Source: an uncultured Planctomycetota bacterium
GTDB taxonomy: Bacteria; Planctomycetota; Planctomycetia; Pirellulales; Thermoguttaceae
Reading direction: 5' to 3'
Length of the DNA: 9,973 bases
Assembly: GCA_902797455.1 (NCBI GenBank)
Contig: CADBTE010000332.1
Location: 1-9,973, forward strand
Shown here piece by piece: positions 6,198-9,973 of this stretch (the stretch's first letter is position 1; every line of letters begins with the position of its first letter). The notes below the pieces were generated by a model, which was not told the DNA's origin, did no database searches, and saw nothing but the letters and a program-made list of their open reading frames with translations. The position numbers and the translations under genes are program-made.

Positions 6198-6689
6198 TCA
6201 CCCGACACGGAAGAAAGTCACGTCGATCTTCGGGAAATCGACGATTGCCGCTCCCGGCGCTTCCCATCGGCGCTGAAGAGCGCCGGGATTGAGGATTCTT
6301 GTCCCGTACAGCTCACTGAAGCCGCTTCGGTGGGTATGACCGGTACAGATCAGATCCCACCGGCCGCTTCGGGCCAGAGTGTCGAGCAGCTCCTCATCCT
6401 GCCCGTGATAGAGGGCGACGCGCCGGCCGTCGATTTCGACCTCGCCGCTTTTTCCATGGAATGTCCCGCCATAGGTCTTCACCGCCTCGGCCAGACGCGA
6501 GCCGGCGCCGTCGCAGTTGCCGCAGACATAGTCGACCGGCAGGGCCGAAAGTGCCTCGACGACCGCCGGCGTCCCGATATCGCCGCAGTGGAGAATCCGC
6601 TCCACACCGGCTTCGGCAAAGACTTCCATCACACGCCGCGTCAGATCCAGCAGGCCGTGCGTATCGCTCACCACTCCCACGCGCGTCAT
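6198..6689 (-). CDS. YfcE/MJ0936-type metallophosphodiesterase
   Basis: A 163-residue calcineurin-like phosphoesterase of the small YfcE/MJ0936 class. These are two-metal (often Mn or Ni) enzymes that hydrolyse phosphodiester model substrates; their natural substrates are mostly unknown. All expected metal motifs are present in order: SDTH (D9, H11), CGD (D37), GNCD (57-60, N58), YHG (H95) and GHTH (H118, H120). The length matches the family's usual 155-185 residues. No signal peptide is seen, so it should be cytoplasmic. ATG 6689 is well fixed: a strong AAGGAG ends six bases upstream, and the protein starts straight into the first beta strand (MTRVGVVSDTHG). An upstream extension of the frame would overlap hemG and is not used. 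It begins 16 bases after the hemG stop, so the two are almost certainly one operon. A functional link to heme is not established. Confidence 0.92.
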   Translation of the reverse strand: MTRVGVVSDTHGLLDLTRRVMEVFAEAGVERILHCGDIGTPAVVEALSALPVDYVCGNCDGAGSRLAEAVKTYGGTFHGKSGEVEIDGRRVALYHGQDEELLDTLARSGRWDLICTGHTHRSGFSELYGTRILNPGALQRRWEAPGAAIVDFPKIDVTFFRVG

Positions 6690-6695
6690 GAAAAA

Positions 6696-6701
6696 CTCCT
6701 T
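6696..6701 (-). promoter_or_regulatory. Ribosome binding site of the phosphodiesterase gene
   Basis: Minus-strand AAGGAG (complement of 6696-6701) sits six bases before ATG 6689, inside the 16-base gap after the hemG stop. It decides the start of the 163-residue protein over longer readings of the same frame. Confidence 0.8.
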
Positions 6702-6705
6702 TTGC

Positions 6706-8220
6706 TTACGATTCTTTCGCTTGAGCGCAGACGCTCTCGGCCGCGCTGTACCCCGACTCGACACAGGCGGGGATACCGACCCCGCGGAAACTGTTGCCGC
6801 AAAGAGCCAGCCCCGGATAACGCTCCAGCGCCTTTTCGAGTTCGGCCAATCGGTCGAGATGGCCCAGGTAGTACTGGGGCATTCCCCTCGGCCAGCGGGC
6901 CAGCTCCGTATCGATCGGTTCTCCCTCGATGCGGAGCATCGGGCGAATCTCGTCCAAGACGCGCTTTCGCAGCGCCTCCGGCTCCATCTCGACCACCTCC
7001 GGAGCCCTGGCTCCGCCGACAAACAGGCGCAAAAGGGTAATCCCCTCCGGCGCGCGGTGGGGATATTTGTGCGAGCTGAAACTTCCGGCGACTAAAATCC
7101 CCCCCTCGATAGTCGGGACGACAAACCCCATTCCGGCGAACTTCGCGCGAATTTGTTCTGTTTTAAACGCCATCGAGCAGACGGCGCAGCCGGTCTGTTC
7201 CATCGTGTTGTAAAACCGAGCCGCCTCGGGGACACTCTCGGAGAAAAGTCCCCCGGCGGCGCAGGAGGGGAGCGCGCAGATAACCCCGTCGCACGTTTCG
7301 CTTTGGCCGGCATCGTCGGTTACCAGCCACTGATCCGGCTCCCGCCGCCGGACCGAGACCGCCCGGCGGCCCAGCCGCAGCGTCCCTTCGGGGAACCGCC
7401 GCGCGATCGCTTTGGGAAGCTCGGCCAGTCCCGATCGAAGCGTCATAAACAAACTGTAGCGGGCCCCCGATTCCTCCTGCCGTCTCGCCCGGCGGGCCGC
7501 CCTTTGACCGAGGGTCATCGCGACGATGAGTGAGCGGTACTTCCGCTCCAGTTCGCGAAAACGCGGAAGGGTCGCGTCGAGCGAGATCTTCTCGGCGTCG
7601 CCGGCGTATATCCCGGACAAAAGCGGTTCGACGATCCGATCGGTCACCTCACGGCCGAGCCGACGGCGGGCAAAGTGGCCGATCGTCTCGTCGCCGAGGT
7701 CCTTTTTGCGCGGAATAAGGAGCTCCAGCCCCGCGCGGAGTTTTCCGAGGGGAGAAAGAAGAGGCGTGACCACCATCGGCCAAAGTTTGGTCGGGGCGAG
7801 CATCATGAAACCGTCCGGGAGCGGGTGGAGGCGGCGCTTTCGAACGACATAGGTCCGCCGGTCGCGGTTGTTTGTCTGGACGAGGTCGTCCTCCAGCCCC
7901 AGTTCGCGGCACAGCTCGATGACCGTCGGCACGGTGGTGATGAAGTTGTCGGTGCTCTGCTCAAACTGCAGACCGCCGCGCTGTACGGTATCGATCACCC
8001 CCCCGACCCGCGAAGAGCTCTCCCACAGCGAGACATCCGCCCCGAGGGCCAGCAGGCGGCGGGCCGCCGACAAACCGCTGATCCCGGCGCCGAGAACGAT
8101 GACTTTCCGCTTTTTCTTTTCCAAGGCGGCCTCTGACACTTGCTCCGCTTCGAGTTTTCGCTCAGACACTTCCCCCGGAGGGCTCCCAGACCGGGACATA
8201 AACCTAAAGGCGCCCCCCAT
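6706..8220 (-). CDS. hemG: Protoporphyrinogen oxidase (HemY/HemG type, FAD-dependent)
   Basis: This flavoenzyme oxidises protoporphyrinogen IX to protoporphyrin IX, or coproporphyrinogen III to coproporphyrin III in the CgoX branch, using oxygen, late in heme synthesis. The 504-residue protein has an N-terminal Rossmann FAD motif, KVIVLGAGISGLSAA (39-53), followed by the ribose-binding acid E67 in WESSSRVGG. It also has the early TDNFITTVPTVIELCRELGL segment (90-109), which resembles the family. The typical C-terminal FAD motif is CGNSFRGVGIP (474-484) followed by ESGYSAAES. Length suits the family (about 450-500). The first 38 residues are a charged extension without family features, so the true start may be ATG 8199 (497 residues) or a later codon; none has a good ribosome site. 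It is the first gene of a two-gene operon with the phosphodiesterase. The gene is also called hemY or cgoX; the sequence alone does not settle which substrate it uses. Confidence 0.92.
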   Translation of the reverse strand: MGGAFRFMSRSGSPPGEVSERKLEAEQVSEAALEKKKRKVIVLGAGISGLSAARRLLALGADVSLWESSSRVGGVIDTVQRGGLQFEQSTDNFITTVPTVIELCRELGLEDDLVQTNNRDRRTYVVRKRRLHPLPDGFMMLAPTKLWPMVVTPLLSPLGKLRAGLELLIPRKKDLGDETIGHFARRRLGREVTDRIVEPLLSGIYAGDAEKISLDATLPRFRELERKYRSLIVAMTLGQRAARRARRQEESGARYSLFMTLRSGLAELPKAIARRFPEGTLRLGRRAVSVRRREPDQWLVTDDAGQSETCDGVICALPSCAAGGLFSESVPEAARFYNTMEQTGCAVCSMAFKTEQIRAKFAGMGFVVPTIEGGILVAGSFSSHKYPHRAPEGITLLRLFVGGARAPEVVEMEPEALRKRVLDEIRPMLRIEGEPIDTELARWPRGMPQYYLGHLDRLAELEKALERYPGLALCGNSFRGVGIPACVESGYSAAESVCAQAKES

Positions 8221-8414
8221 CGAAAGAAGGTCACTCCCGCGGCTATTTTACGCCCGGGCCGCCGTTGCGCAACCGCTCTTGTGCCCGTGACGCGAATGGG
8301 AGGAGGGAAAGAATTGCTCTTGCTATTTTTGTCAAAATTCGTTATCTCCCACGGGTGCTATGGTGTTTTACGCCCCAAATAGAACGAGAAACCGCCGAAA
8401 TATCGGACAATACC
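8221..8414. other. Divergent intergenic region between hemG and the DUF11 gene
   Basis: These 194 bases hold no gene. On the minus strand there is a candidate promoter for hemG (8245-8272) with a 10-base palindrome over its -35 box. On the plus strand TGCTATGGT at 8356-8364 resembles an extended -10 box, about 50 bases before the ATG at 8415. The TTGTCA at 8329-8334 is 24 bases away, too far to be its -35 partner. The plus-strand promoter is therefore unresolved. No ribosome binding site is clear before ATG 8415. Confidence 0.5.
8245..8272 (-). promoter_or_regulatory. Candidate promoter of the hemG operon
   Basis: On the minus strand TAAAAT (complement of 8245-8250) is a 5-of-6 match to the -10 box. 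It lies 16 bases downstream of TTGCGC (complement of 8267-8272), which matches only the TTG of the -35 box. The predicted start near 8239 would give about 19 bases of leader to ATG 8220. The -35 box lies within the palindrome GTTGCGCAAC (8264-8273), a possible operator. Confidence 0.4.
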
Positions 8415-9973
8415 ATGAAAAGCAACAGTTCGAAAAAACATTCCTGGACACACTGGGCAGGGAACGGTCTTGGCGCTGTTTTGATCCTCAGCGGCCTGAT
8501 TTGGACCTGCCAGAAATCGGTCTTTCCTCGAATCGTCTCGGCGTCCGATAACACGGTTCACAACGGTTCTGTCTCGGCGCTCAGCCGTCTGGCTCCCTCA
8601 CGGGCCGAAGCCCGTCCGGTCAGCGCGCTGGAACAGCCGGGGACGTCGTTCGACATGCTTCCGGTCCCCTCCGAAATCGATATGCTCCCCGCCGCGGGGG
8701 AACCGTTTCCCAACCCCGGCGAGATGCCGAATACTCTCCCTCTTTATCCCGAGCCGGCCGCGTCGGTTCCCCTGACAGCCCAAGCGCCCGACCCCTCTGT
8801 CGGCGGCGCGCCGATGAGCAACATCCCCGCCGCCCCGGCCGCCGTGCCGCCGGCGGCGCTGCCGCAGGCCCCCGCGCAGACGATCGCCGCACCGCCGGTC
8901 ACGGCTGCGACGGCCCCAATCACTGCTCCGGCGGCCCCGCCCGCGATACCGGCACTCCCACAGGCCCCGGCGGCTCCCCCGGCCGCCGCGCCGCAGACGG
9001 CCGCCCCCGCGGAAATGCCCGCCCCCGCGCCGGCTGAAATAGCCGCGCCGCAAGGTCCCGTCGCCCCCGGCCAGCTCCCCGAAGATCCGCTCGCCTCCTA
9101 CCCCGCCGCCGGGATACCCCGGTCCGAGCTGAACACCTCCGCGAACTTTCCCGGCACCGCCGACACCTCGCCCCGGCTGGAATATGTCGCCTCGCTGCTG
9201 TCCAGGTCGATGCCGGCCACCAGCGCCCGTCCCGGCGACTCGACACTGGAAGGGCTGCAGAAGGCGGAATTAAGCATCGAGAAGGTACTCCCCGAAGAGG
9301 TTCAGATTGGCTGTGAAGAGACCTTCAAAGTGATCGTCCGCAATGTCGGGAAGGCGATCGCCAAAAATGTCACGCTCTGGGATCAGGTTCCCACGGGGAC
9401 GACCTTGGTGGCGACCACCCCGCCGATCGAGCCGACCCAAGAGGGAGAGCTGATCTGGACCGGTTTCGATTTGGCACCGGAGGAAGAGCAGGTCTTTGAG
9501 TACCGGCTCATCCCCCAAAGCGAAGGGGCAATCGGGAGTGTCGCTTCGGTCAGTTTCCAGACCGAGGCGTCGGGAAAGACCAGCTGCACCCGTCCGATGC
9601 TGCAGCTCCATGTCGAGGCGCCCGATCAGGTCTTAGTCGGCGACAGTCTGCGTTTCGAGATCGAAATCTCCAACCCCGGGACCGGAACGGCCCGCGACGT
9701 CGTCCTTCGCGAGGAGGTTCCCGAAGGGCTCATTCATAAAAGCGGCAAAAAGCTGGACAACGCCATCGGCAGCATCGAGCCGGGAGAGACCAAGCATATC
9801 GCGCTGACACTTCAGGCCCAGACGGCCGGGAACATCATCAACCATATGAGTGTCTCCGGCCATGGCCAATTAAGCGCCGAGGCCGATACCCCCGTCACCG
9901 TCCAAGCCCCGGAACTGGCGCTCGAGATCCAGGGCGCCAAGGTCCGGTACCTCGAGCGGGAAACGACCTATAC
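8415..9973 (+). CDS. Envelope protein with Pro/Ala-rich linker and tandem DUF11 domains, 3' end cut by window edge
   Basis: The frame is open from ATG 8415 to the right edge, giving 519 residues. A basic start (MKSNSSKKH) and a hydrophobic stretch at about 15-31 (WAGNGLGAVLILSGLIW) form a signal peptide or signal anchor. C32 follows, but IWTC is a poor lipobox. Residues about 60-250 are Pro/Ala-rich low complexity, densest at 129-216, and probably a long extended tether. Then come Ig-like beta domains of the DUF11 (OmcB-repeat) type: one at about 284-393 (FKVIVRNVGKAIAKNVTLWD, VPTGTTLV, LIWTGFDLAPEEE) and one at about 397-497 (RFEIEISNPGTGTARDVVLRE, VPEGL). A third begins at about 500. Such arrays occur in large bacterial surface proteins and in chlamydial OmcB, and similar proteins are frequent in planctomycetes. 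Only three Cys are visible (C32, C300, C391), so the visible part is not Cys-rich like OmcB. A structural envelope role is inferred. Confidence 0.8.
   Translation, partial: MKSNSSKKHSWTHWAGNGLGAVLILSGLIWTCQKSVFPRIVSASDNTVHNGSVSALSRLAPSRAEARPVSALEQPGTSFDMLPVPSEIDMLPAAGEPFPNPGEMPNTLPLYPEPAASVPLTAQAPDPSVGGAPMSNIPAAPAAVPPAALPQAPAQTIAAPPVTAATAPITAPAAPPAIPALPQAPAAPPAAAPQTAAPAEMPAPAPAEIAAPQGPVAPGQLPEDPLASYPAAGIPRSELNTSANFPGTADTSPRLEYVASLLSRSMPATSARPGDSTLEGLQKAELSIEKVLPEEVQIGCEETFKVIVRNVGKAIAKNVTLWDQVPTGTTLVATTPPIEPTQEGELIWTGFDLAPEEEQVFEYRLIPQSEGAIGSVASVSFQTEASGKTSCTRPMLQLHVEAPDQVLVGDSLRFEIEISNPGTGTARDVVLREEVPEGLIHKSGKKLDNAIGSIEPGETKHIALTLQAQTAGNIINHMSVSGHGQLSAEADTPVTVQAPELALEIQGAKVRYLERETTY

Noticed and set aside
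6690..7022. Upstream extension of the phosphodiesterase frame into hemG
   Set aside because: The extra residues are Arg/Ser/Trp-rich shadow sequence of hemG. The strong ribosome site at 6696-6701 and the family start at MTRVGVVSDTH fix the start at 6689.
6186..7040. 284-codon plus-strand frame across the phosphodiesterase and hemG
   Set aside because: It overlaps two well-supported minus-strand genes, is Arg/Pro-rich and matches no family.
8598..9246. Arg/Gly-rich minus-strand frames opposite the DUF11 gene
   Set aside because: They are the antisense of Pro/Ala codons (GGC/CGG runs) and have no other support.

Overview
The window looks like chromosomal DNA of a bacterium from the Planctomycetota, probably the Pirellulales side. 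The clues are a large patched/MMPL-like RND protein in which only one half carries the Asp pair, a secreted helical protein with a (Met/Pro)-Gly-Gly block, a long Pro/Ala-rich protein with tandem DUF11 domains, a HemY-type protoporphyrinogen oxidase, and loosely packed, mostly single-gene units. This is inference from gene content. No rRNA or other marker gene is present. I see no tRNA, rRNA, CRISPR array, transposase, integrase or phage gene.

Layout: (1) 1-827, minus strand: 5' part of a Flp/Tad pilus assembly gene of the CpaB/RcpC family, running off the left edge. (2) 828-1450: a 623-base divergent intergenic region with a candidate promoter for each flanking gene, several hairpins and a doubtful tiny ORF. 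(3) 1451-2749, plus strand: a secreted, all-helical, HEAT-like protein of unknown function, with a GTG start set by a strong ribosome binding site. (4) 2902-6117, plus strand: a 1071-residue RND/MMPL-type membrane protein, separated from (3) by a structured 152-base gap and possibly co-transcribed with it. (5) 6138-6171: a strong bidirectional terminator between convergent units. (6) 8220 down to 6198, minus strand: a two-gene unit, protoporphyrinogen oxidase (heme synthesis) followed 16 bases later by a YfcE/MJ0936-type metallophosphodiesterase. (7) 8221-8414: a second divergent intergenic region. (8) 8415-9973, plus strand: 5' part of a long envelope protein with a signal anchor, a Pro/Ala-rich linker and DUF11 repeats, running off the right edge.

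The theme is mainly cell envelope: pilus assembly, an RND membrane protein with a possible secreted partner, and a DUF11 surface protein. A small heme/phosphoesterase operon sits between them. The genes at both window edges are cut, so they are easily missed by an ORF caller that requires a stop codon. The best candidate for something undescribed is the pair of secreted helical protein and asymmetric RND protein at 1451-6117. I do not see convincing evidence of a wholly new defence or mobile system.
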